Shown here: positions 44,338 to 54,300 of the stretch, in pieces | Numbering within the stretch: position 1 is the first letter of the stretch | How the letters are laid out: each line of letters begins with the position of its first letter | DNA from: Liolophura sinensis | Taxonomy: Eukaryota > Mollusca > Polyplacophora > Chitonida > Chitonidae | Direction: 5' to 3' | Length of the DNA stretch: 64,000 nt | Assembly (NCBI RefSeq): GCF_032854445.1 | Contig: NC_088298.1 | Coordinates: 4,830,160 to 4,894,159 of the forward strand | The notes under the pieces: generated by a model | What the model saw: the letters and a program-made list of their open reading frames with translations, nothing else | Told to the model about the DNA's origin: nothing | Databases searched by the model: none | Program-made: the position numbers and the translations under genes

Positions 44338-44930
44338 TTAAAAGATTTGATTTGGAAGGTTGGAGCCTGAAGGTTTTTTGGAAGGGTAGAGCTTGAAACA
44401 TTTGATTTGGAAGGTTAGAACCTGAAGGATTTTTGGAAGGGTAGAGCTTGAAACATTTGGGTGGAGCTTGAAACATTTGATTTGGAAGGTTGGAGCCTGA
44501 GGGATTTTTGGAAGGGTAGAGCTTGAAACATTTGATTTGGAAGGTTGGAGCCTGAAAGATTTGATTTTGAAAGGGGTGAAGGGCTGATAAGAAGGGTTGA
44601 GCATGAAGGATTAGAAATGAAAGGTCTGATTCGAAGGTTTGAACCTGAAAGATTTGATTTGGGGGTTTGATTCTGAAAATTTGATTTGGAAAGGTATAAG
44701 CCTCAAGGATTTGATTTGAAAATCTGAAATATTTGAGCCTAAGAGAATTGATTTGCAAGATTTGATTCTAAAAATTTGATTTGGAAAGATTGCAGTTCAA
44801 GGATTCAGATTAAAAGTTTGAGCCTGAAAGATTTGATTCTGAAGATTTGAGCGTAAAAGATTTAATTTGGAAAGGATGATCCTGAAGAATTTGATTTAGG
44901 AGGTTTCAGCATGAAAGATTTGATGTGTAA
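44338..44930 (+). repeat. Degenerate satellite around GATTTGGAAGGTTGGAGCCTG
   Basis: Repeating blocks of TTTGGAAGGTTGGAGCCTGA and GGATTTTTGGAAGGGTAGAG plus CTTGAAACA. They are regular at 44338-44560 and decay to GATTTGA-rich sequence by 44930. Open frames on the minus strand here are by-products. Confidence 0.85.
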
Positions 44931-45493
44931 AGTTGCAAAAAGAAGGGATATGTCAATTGTCTCAAATGTTAAAAGATTTGATTATAGTGGGAATTGTTGG
45001 ATATATTTGATGGAGGAAAGCTTAACATTTGAAATGGGTCTGTTTTTAGGAGAATAATAAATAGAGCAAGAGATTTAACATCTTAATGGACACAAGTGTA
45101 GAAAATATGCAAAACCCATGTTAGTTCTGAAAATTGTTTTTATCCCGAAAAGTTTTTGTGCAGGATAGGACTGATTAGGACTGCAAAAATATGTTACGAT
45201 TAAATATCTGACTGACTTTATAACTAAACGTGTAACTGTAACTGCAAACAAGTCTCATAATGAAAGATCTGAACTGAACTAGACTAAAACAAATGTCATA
45301 ACAAAAGATCTGACAAAGACAGCAAACCTGGCCACGGTTGATAGGAAACCTCAGTAATAAGAGATCTGTACCAGCAGAAAATTGGATAATGAAAAATTTA
45401 ACCAGGTCATTAGAAAAGCTCATAAGGAAAGTTTGACTTGGACTGCAAGCAAATCTCGATGCATCATAGAAGCTGTACCAGTGGCTTCAAAAA

Positions 45494-45605
45494 TGTTCTG
45501 CTGCGAATGGTCGTGAGTTTTCGTCCACCATATCACTGGCAGCTGTCGCATAGGTGAAATATTCTCGAGTACGGCGTAAAACGCCAATCAAATAAATAAA
45601 TAAAC
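45494..45605 (+). mobile_element. SINE family A, tail half
   Basis: GAATGGTCGTGAGTTTTCGT to GAGTACGGCGTAAAACGCCA and ATCAAATAAATAAATAAA. Confidence 0.8.
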
Positions 45606-47436
45606 ATGTTTTAAAGTCACGGTAAATTTTAAACAAACCTTTATGGTGTAGTGCATTCTTTTTTGCTCATAAATTACCTCATTAAAATACAAAGTGGAAT
45701 GTTAAATTGTGAAAGATTGAGTGATTCGAAAGCCATTTGAACTTGCTTGTATATCCTTGATGTAAGACGACATCATGTTTGTTAGCTGGGACTCTGCAAT
45801 ATGTCCTACATGGGTAGTCTCCTGAATTTCTTTTTTTGTCTGCGATGATGTGGGTTTGAAGAGTAAGCTGGTAACTTCAAGAATATAAACACAAAGTCAA
45901 AGTGATGAAAGTTGAAAATATTTACAGTTTAAGACCTGTTTTGTTTCTGAAGTTTGGAAAAAGAAATCCAGTAGTGTGAAGTAATTACATCAGCGCCGTA
46001 AAGACACTGTAATTTAAAAAAATGTACATTACGTTAGCAGCATCTACTTTATTGTTTTAGCCAATCGTTAGAACACCATCAAGTGGTCTAAGTGTAGGCC
46101 TATATTCAGTTTGTGCTCTAGTATTTTTTTTACTACATAGTATTTGTGTTGACGTTTTTCTTTGGTATAGATTTATGACATATTTACCCTAGTGTTTTTA
46201 CATAGGTCACATGTGGTCGTTGTTGTGCGTGTTTTGTAGTACAACATCAGTGATGGTTATGTGATGCATATTTATTATCTCCATGGCAACATCTTGGAAT
46301 CTCTTGGAATGAAGGTGTAAAAGGTAACAGGGTGTACAGACGATATTCAAGAAAATGCAATTAAGGCTTTGTTTTAGTTAGTTTTTTGTCTTTTTGTGGG
46401 GTTTTTTGTTTGTTTTTTTTTCCATTTTTAGATATTTACCACAATGAATCATAGGCCTACCTATTCGGATTGTGATTTTTCTGCGCAAATTGCTTTTACT
46501 CCCCAAGATACCTTTTCCCCTTCTTCATCTTGTTCAAACAACTCTTGTTCATAATAAAAATGCTGTTGCTTCTATCAATCGAAGTACCACTCAAACCTGT
46601 GATGTTTACGTTATTGTCGGAAATAGGTCGTAAAATTCATGCAAGACGAAATGAATGCTTTAGACCAGATATGACTGTGATTGGACGGCATGGCAGCGTT
46701 TTCACATGACAGTCTATACAAAGTCGAAGTTTGTCGAGGTTCGAGATGAGCTGTACCCTTGACCTTTATACCGCTTTGTACCTTCATTTCTCCAGACGGC
46801 TTACCTTCTACACCTGCATGTAGGGAGGTATAAATATTTATAGCTCTACCAACAATATTCGCTCCAAAGGCTGGAGAAAAGCATGCGTTTCTTTCTACCT
46901 CTGAACGGTTCTAAAACCATTATCTGTACATTATTGGAATCCCTATAGTTTGCATAATCTTCTTTTTAGTACTTTTGGTCATAATTTTTTTTTATTTTAT
47001 CATTTTTTTGTTTTTCGCATTTGTGATTTTTTTGCTCAATGTTCCGTTTAGGCGTTTGCACATAGTTGTTATTGATCGCCCTGCCACATGGTAGAATTTT
47101 ACATTTTCAGCAAAAATGTTCCCGCGATAATTGCAGAAGAACAGGATAGAGCGCACTGATGTAAATAACATGTATTGGAAGTTTATCAATATCAGTTGTA
47201 GGTTTATTTGACTGTCTCTTGATGGCAATGTATATTGATCACTCATAATTAATTTATGTTGACACTTTGATTAATATCGCCTCATTGAGAGTTTTGTGAT
47301 AGTTAATCTGTGTAATTCGTTGATCTTGTACAGGATAATCCCACATAAGAAGAAATGTTTAATATATATATATATATATTAAATTATGTCGTGAAAAATC
47401 GTGAGTGAGTTGATTAGTGTTTGTGTTCGCGTCTGA

Positions 47437-47439
<3 letters not shown>

Positions 47440-47470
<31 letters not shown>

Positions 47471-47512
47471 ATATATGTACACACACACACAAACACACAC
47501 ACACACACATAC
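47440..47512. repeat. Palindromic microsatellite (TG)n-TACATATATGTA-(CA)n
   Basis: About 14 TG dinucleotides, a 12-bp self-complementary core, then about 14 CA dinucleotides. The whole is one inverted repeat that could extrude a cruciform. A (TA)n tract follows at 47610-47649 and another lies at 47360-47380. Confidence 0.93.
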
Positions 47513-47604
47513 CTTGTATAGTTTATTTACAATGCACATGTACACCACACTTTACGTGGACTGTTTGTTGACCTGTGTATTATCAATCAAAAGATTTAGT
47601 GCCC

Positions 47605-47650
<46 letters not shown>

Positions 47651-48944
47651 GTTCTGCAGTTTTAGGGCGCAAGAGATATGAAGTTGGGATAAAAATGCGA
47701 AGACGTACCTAATTACGGAGTCTGTGATCTATATGCGATTGTTTGAAATGCTGTAGCAAAAAATAGTGATCGCTGACAGACTGTGTGGGTTTACCCACTT
47801 GTTTTGCTGTAATATTTCATATAATTGTATCACTTCTTTGTCGACCCACTTCGATGACATCTGTAATGGTAACTATAACTATAGTTTAAGGGGAAGCTGC
47901 CTGTTACCGTACATAGAACACGTGACCGGAAGTTGTTCTGAGATTCCCCATTGGATTTTTGATTGAAAATGAATCGATTCAACGTGACGAGAGTTGCAAA
48001 AATTGCACCTCTTTTTCCCAGCATTAATTGCATCTTGTGGATTATATCTATCGGTTTTACGATTTCTTCTCTTTAAGGACTTGTGTTTAAATAATGATAC
48101 GTGTAGAAGTGCCCACAGAAACAAATCAGCGGCATTGTTTATTTATGTAGGGCCTAAATGTTGGTACAATTTATTATATAGAAACTTTTTCGTTTGTTTC
48201 ATGTGTGGTTTATACTTAAGTATGCACTCACGCTTTTTTCTATCAAAATGCGGATTGTCGCAGTATTTGACGAGTTGATACCTAATTAGCATTATTACGA
48301 TATACCCAAGATTTCCATGTCTAAACGGCTGTTATATCTAATATTGATTTTATTTTGTCTTTGTCAATTCCCTTTGTTTTTCCTTTCTTCTGGTGGCCAA
48401 GTGTGTAGTCTCGTAAAATTTCGAGTACATGTAATCTCGCGTTACTTGGTGTTTTACTAGTACCGAAAGCGTTTTTTTTTTTTGCTTATTTCTTGGAATG
48501 AAACAGTAGAAAAAGGTGACTTCTTTTAAACAGAATGCATTTGACGATCTCCTTGAACATTCAGGGGTTTTTTGGGGTTTTTTTCTTTCCTTTTTAATGA
48601 TTAAATGTGATTGTTGACAAATTAGATTCGTCCGCAAATGACATCAGAAAGGTCACTGTTCAAAGGACGCCTTGAAACATCGGGGATCGTATGAGGTTTT
48701 ACGAGACTATATTCCATTTCCCAAGAGAACAAATCACGTTGCTACCGTTGGCGAATGGTCCATGGTGAAAAGGTTGTGACCCAAGATTAAGCAGAATTAT
48801 CGTAATCAGACGGAAGTTCCGTTAAGTGAACAGGGGGGAAAATAAAGGAATTTCCGTTGTGATGAAAACCATGAACCCGATCGAAAGTGCACAGCATTTT
48901 ACGAAGTTCCGTAATGGAAACTGTGTGTTAAGGCACACCCCAGT

Positions 48945-49077
48945 AGAGGGGTTGCATGACGTACTTCTGGCAGTCATATTGGAATACCATGGCTGTACCA
49001 AGCCATGGTAGCACGACTCCAGTATGACCGACATGCTGTTGTTCCGACATGTTTGTAATGTTTCTTGCAACCCCTCT
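48945..49077. repeat. Imperfect 133-bp foldback
   Basis: The outer arms AGAGGGGTTGCA (48945) and TGCAACCCCTCT (49066) pair. Inner pairs are GTCATATTGG with CCAGTATGAC and TACCATGGCT with AGCCATGGTA around a 6-nt loop. It is MITE-like, but no second copy was found. Confidence 0.7.
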
Positions 49078-49348
49078 ATACGTATCGAACTGTATTGGAC
49101 GTTTTCCTATTAAGTAATTTTTAGATATAATCCATTTGTTGAAAAATGTAACGGACAAACCGACGCGAGTGTGATTTGTTCGGACCTTTCTCGTGCATTT
49201 CGCCTCCCCCAGTGTGTGTTCCGTTCTGTATTTATCCATCACAATGCTGTCAGGTGATAAGCTGTGGACCCACAAAGGTTTGATTGGGATTCACGGATGT
49301 CGGGTCTCTATGAAATAAAGTAGAAATCCAGTTGCAATATGTCTGATT

Positions 49349-49735
49349 CTGTTGCCTCTTTATTTCTGATATTGTTGTCACTTGTTTCCAGTATTGTTGC
49401 CACATACTTCTGATATTGTTTCCTCCTATTTCCGATATCGCTGTCACTTATTTTTGATATTGTCACCACTTATTTCTGATATTGTCACCACTTATTCCTG
49501 ATATTGTCACCACTTATCTCTGATCTTGTTTCCTCCTATTTCCTATATCGCTGCCACTTATTCCTGATATTGTCACCACTTATTCCTGATATTGTCACCA
49601 CTTATCTCTGATCTTGTTTCCTCCTATTTCCGGTATCGCTGCCACTTATTTCTGATATTGTGGCCGCTGATTCTGGTATTGCTGCCAGTTATTTCTGATA
49701 TTGTGGCCGCTGATTCTGGTATTGCTGCCAGTTAT
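49349..49735 (+). repeat. 22-bp minisatellite, about 17 copies
   Basis: Unit TGATATTGTCACCACTTATT plus TC, with TGTTTCCTCCTATTTCCGAT and GTGGCCGCTGATTCTGGTAT variants. It lies in the intergenic interval. Confidence 0.9.
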
Positions 49736-50081
49736 GTTCTGGCCCCAAGATCACGAATCAGTCTTAGACTTCAGTCAGACTTAATCTTAATATCGGAACA
49801 GTTGCCTTTGCTAAAATGGTGACTTGCCTGAGGAATTTTCATCATCAGTATACTCAGAACCATCTTAGAAATTTATGAATGACAATTAGCGTTCAAGTAC
49901 AAATCTTAAGTTCAGGACTAATAGTACAAGTTGTACACCATAGTTGTTTCTTTGACAACTTTAAATGAGTGGCGAGAGAACTAAGGAATTGGACCGCTGT
50001 GCTGTAAAGGCAGGTAGGATTTTTCTTCCACCAGAATGTTGTTTTCTTCCACCAGAATGTTGAGCAAGTTTGTACGACACA

Positions 50082-50396
50082 CGTGGAAAAGTTCATCGGT
50101 AACTTGTCTAAGGTCGGTGGTTCACCCAAGGTACTCCGGATTTGAACCACATGTAAACCTTAACGCCATCTTTTGCGTGAAGTGGCGGAGGAGGTTAGTG
50201 TACCCGGGAACCTGTCACCAATGTGGTTGTCAGGAGTCAATGCTTATGCTGGCTTCCTCTCCAGTGGTAAGTATAGGAGGATCTGCTTGCAGCCTGCGAG
50301 AGGTCGTGGGTTTCCATCGGGTTCTGTTTAATACTGGCCGCAGTTGTATAAGTGTAATATTCTCTAGAATCGTGTAAATCACCACTCAAATAAATC
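50082..50396 (+). mobile_element. Two adjacent SINE family A copies (variant fragment, then diverged copy)
   Basis: 50082-50160 is the GTGGAAAAGTTCATCGGTAA variant. 50174-50396 is a diverged standard copy, CACCAATGTGGTTGTCAGGA to CACCACTCAAATAAATC. They lie about 430 bp past the nAChR-like stop codon and could be part of its 3' UTR. Confidence 0.7.
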
Positions 50397-50823
50397 CTAT
50401 GAATGAACATTCTTGAGTCGGGCGTTAAAAACAATGAAATAGATTTAGTGGACGGAAGCATATGTTTTGTTTTTGTCTTTTGTTTTTGTTTTTTATGTCT
50501 TTTTTTATAACAGCACGCACGTTACTCAGTCATGCCCTCAGTGAACTGTCAGAAAAAAACTGAACTCACGTAATATCACGTTTGACAACAGCAATGTCCA
50601 CAAGGTTTCTCATTTTAGAGTTACTTAAAGCTGATATAGACAATCATTAAAGGGCTGTGTGGTTTAAGAAAAGTTGCGTGACGAGAAAAATCGTAGAAAT
50701 GAGTCGATCTCCCTTTGAGTCGATGAGGTAAGTGCTGTCTTAGGCACAATGGATAGTACATTTGCAACTAAAGCGGTCAGTTGCAGAGCACTCATTAACA
50801 AAGTCTGTTCAAATGATCAATGC

Positions 50824-51305
50824 TCAGTGGGAGACCCACAGTGTGGTAACGACCAGACAGACCAACATACAGACGGTCAGAAAGGACCAGAAGAAGATTC
50901 TGTCGAGAGCTCGGGCAACGGTGTGCCAATCAACGTCAGGTTCAAGTTTTCCGGGGGCCGTCTTCTTCACATCGACGCCTACCATTCCTCTTTCTATTCT
51001 CCTAGATCCTTTGTGAACTTCGATGGGAAATTCCTCACCGTTCACAACCTCCGTTTTTTCTACAGAAACAACCTCTGGTGCAGGTCCGGTTTTTCTATAG
51101 CTACAATCGCCACGTGGGTCATTGGCGTTCTCTTTTCCGTTCCAGCCTCGATATCCAGATGTCAGACATGCGCAGAGCCTACATCTGAACGCCCTTTGCA
51201 GGCACACCGGAACCGTTTCCCCCTGGCGACCATGGAGGTTTAGAAGCAGAACACTGAGGCAGACTGCCAGAACGCTCAGTACAAATGTACTCAGGACGTA
51301 CACTC
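50824..51305 (-). CDS. nAChR-like exon 6 (TM3, cytoplasmic loop, TM4, stop)
   Basis: Follows TTCATTACAG. With the split Gly codon it encodes GVYVLSTFVLSVLAVCLSVL (TM3), LLNLHGR, a cytoplasmic loop of about 85 residues with a Cys-rich start (CLQRAFRCRLCAC), then the amphipathic MA stretch and TM4 (DWHTVARALDRIFFWSFLTV, CMLVCLVVTTLW). It ends VSH and TGA at 50826-50824. A plus-strand open frame of 164 codons over the same bases is an antisense shadow. Confidence 0.95.
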
Positions 51306-54300
51306 CTGTAATGAAAAATAAACAGCGTTCACAAAAAACAAGAATGAATAATTAAACCTGAGAAGTAGTACCGGTACCTACTCATTTACCTCCGTTCTAG
51401 ACGGTAGACCTCGATTCTACGAAAAAATCTGGTTAGGCCGAGGTGTTAGACTTTGACATCTTCAAGTAGGTAACGATACTTTTGGACTTCTTTTGGCCTC
51501 TCATTTATCATTACTGAGAATGTACCCAGACAATTATGAGTTAAAATTTGGAACAACTTATACCTAAAAACGTTGTATTAAGGCAAATGCGTCAGAAACA
51601 CCAACACAGACAAGCAAAACAAACAAGCCAGACAAACACCAGCCACAGATTGACCAATCAAAAGAGAGAAAAAAAGAAAGACAAAAAGGAAGTTCCATCG
51701 AAAGTTGACATCGTTTCCCCCTCCTCGAAGGGGTCCAAGGGGAATCCTTTCCTCCTTCACATTGATGCCAAAGGGGTTCAAGGGGGATAACTTTGTATGG
51801 TGTTTGTCTGGCTTGTTTGTTTTGCTTGTCTGTGTTGGTGTTTCCGCTTTTTTCTTTGGTCTCTCGTTTGGTGGTGCTTTGTTTTGATTTATCTGACTTT
51901 GATTGACAGGTGACCTACTTTCTCATGCCAATGTTATAACCTGGATCTTTTAACCTGGATCAGTGGATCGGCTGACTAACAAACAAGCCAGACAAACACC
52001 TAACCTAGATTCTTCAAATTAATGACGGTAAAGGAGTTTCGAGTTTGAACTCTTTTTGTTGTTAAAGGTAAAAACATTAATTTTCTCTTATTTCACTGTG
52101 TTCCAGAAGCACAAATGACACCCCTTCCCTTTGGAAACTTCTCAAGGTCACAAACCCTTCAGTTTTCGCCATAGTTCGTCTACTCTAAATAATTTTTTGG
52201 GAAACGTTTTCAAACGCCCATGTTATAGTTAATAATCAGTAATAGTTGCCTAACATTCTTTGACAGATTACGTGATACAGTATGACTTGGGTGGATCCAA
52301 CACATCAGATGTCCCACCACGCCTTGTCGTGACAACGTTACTTTTCATTCAATTCTCGGTGAAAGCAACTGTATGTCTAGTTCTGAGATCGGTTAGCCAT
52401 GTTCCCAGCTTAGCTTACACATTAAAGTAAAAGAAAGCTTAAATATGAAGTAAAGTTCACCATACAGACAACTGAAAACTATACGTAAAAATACTTTCAT
52501 TTATTTTTTCAGAAGTTCGCAAGCTGCCATTTTCAAATCACGTGACTCGGTTGCTAGGGTAGACTAGGCTGCGCTTCCCAAACTTCAGACCATCTTTTGT
52601 CACAATATAATTGATCATATATCATTTCTCTTCATTATCAACACACAAATTAAAGGTAATACTCCCTAACAATTTGTCAATTGCCCTTAAGATGGTGTAC
52701 ATCTCATTGGTTTCAATCAAATCAGTCGACGGGTTTATCTTTTTCCGAACGATGCCGAGTGCGGCAGACTCAAAATGGCGGTTAGCGAAATTTGGCTTGC
52801 CACCGATGTCACAGATACATCTGTGTTAACGGTAGCCTAATGGTAAGAATAACTGAAGGATTACACATTTTTGTAGCGTACAACTTGGCTTGCTGAGGAC
52901 AGCACACGGGGAAGGACTGAGTTCCAGGTTAGTAATGGAAGAGTACGGTAGTCTACAAATTTGTATTTTTGAGAGCTAAGCTGGGAAGAATGAAACAGAT
53001 CTAAGATATATTGTACGTCATGACGTTACAGAGATTGAACATTTGTAACCAATGTGTGGAACATCGGTTGATATATTTGCAACAATGTTACTTATGATCG
53101 GTCAACTGCGTGTCTTTGATCGACAGTTCGGAAAGGTCTGTTGTCAAGCTGTCCAGGCTTACCGACAATTGGTGAGCTCCTCGATGTGTTGGGCAGAGAG
53201 TCCCCGATGACCGAAAGGAACACGGCATACGTGAGTAAAGTTGTGATCGATAGACTAATTCTCTCCCCTGATTCCACCGGAAGTGCGAACACCACCACAT
53301 TGAGGGCGCTGAGCAACATCAGAGGTACAACGAGATTGATCAGGAAAAAGGGACGTAAACGTTTCAAGGTCAAGGTCAATGTCAACAACGTCTCGGTTTC
53401 CTCGTCCAGCGTGATCTCGTGACGAGATCCCGCAAGATTAACCAGCTCCCACTCTCCATTCTCTCGGTAATTCTCGGTAAGAATCTCCTCTATCGTCATG
53501 TTGACCTGAGATTGAGTGTAAACAACTGTTCCGATGACGATGTCACATGACTGCGTGTCGAACGGATAGTACGTGATGTCCGCGTCACAGTGCGTTGAGA
53601 GAGACACTCCCGTTTCCATGGTAACTTCGCCTGATGATTTTACCACCATCGGAAAATCGGCGTTTCCTAGTTTCACAAAATCACCAATCCTGAAAACCCA
53701 AGTGAGAAGCGTACCCCTTTAATGCAGGGGTACGTTGTCGCTTAGCAACTTTAGCACAGAAAATCTTGAACAATGTCAAGGTCACTGGCGTCAGGAAGTA
53801 ATGTTAGACACTAAGGGCAAGAATACACAATATACTACACAGGTTAGGTCAGTATTACAGCAGACATGTAGCCGGAAAAAGTTCCTTACTAATAGGCCCT
53901 ACCCAACGAAATGCGAATTTACACGTATTTCAATGGTATTATTATGCTAACGGTACTCACGTGTTCATGACAATGATATATGGGGTCCACACGTCGAATT
54001 CGTCTTCAGCATGGACGTAGAACTTGCCCGAGCCACCATATTGGATTTTATCCCAAACCAACAACTCGTCTTTCCATTTCTGTAAAGGTCAGGAGTTGTG
54101 AGAATCACTGAGCTGGTGAAATATTTGAGCATAAAAGAAGAAAGGTGAAACACAGGAAGACTTTTCACCCCCTTTTGGGTGAAAAATGGGTATAGCTCTC
54201 TCAATGACAGTTAACAGATTTAAAGGTAAATGTGTATTGTTTACGAACTCAATTTGTCCAACATAAACTACGCAGTCACAATCGATGTAAATAGTGGAGA

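Larger units (their letters stand above)
41822..50823. other. Intergenic interval between the convergent genes
   Basis: It contains the 3' UTRs of both genes, whose poly(A) sites I could not fix. It also holds an 18-bp repeat (42268-42450), a MITE (43597-43955), a degenerate satellite (44338-44930), a SINE fragment (45494-45605), microsatellites (47360-47650), a foldback (48945-49077), a 22-bp minisatellite (49349-49735) and SINE copies at 50082-50396. The rest is A+T-rich unique DNA with many T-tracts. I see no other gene. Confidence 0.7.

Noticed and set aside
44321-44758. 145-codon minus frame with PSKNPSGSNLPNQ repeats
   Set aside because: By-product of the degenerate satellite at 44338-44930.
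50749-51243. 164-codon plus-strand frame
   Set aside because: Antisense of nAChR-like exon 6. The minus strand encodes TM3 and TM4 with correct splice phase.
53141-53422. 93-codon plus-strand frame
   Set aside because: Antisense shadow of nAChR-like exon 5.
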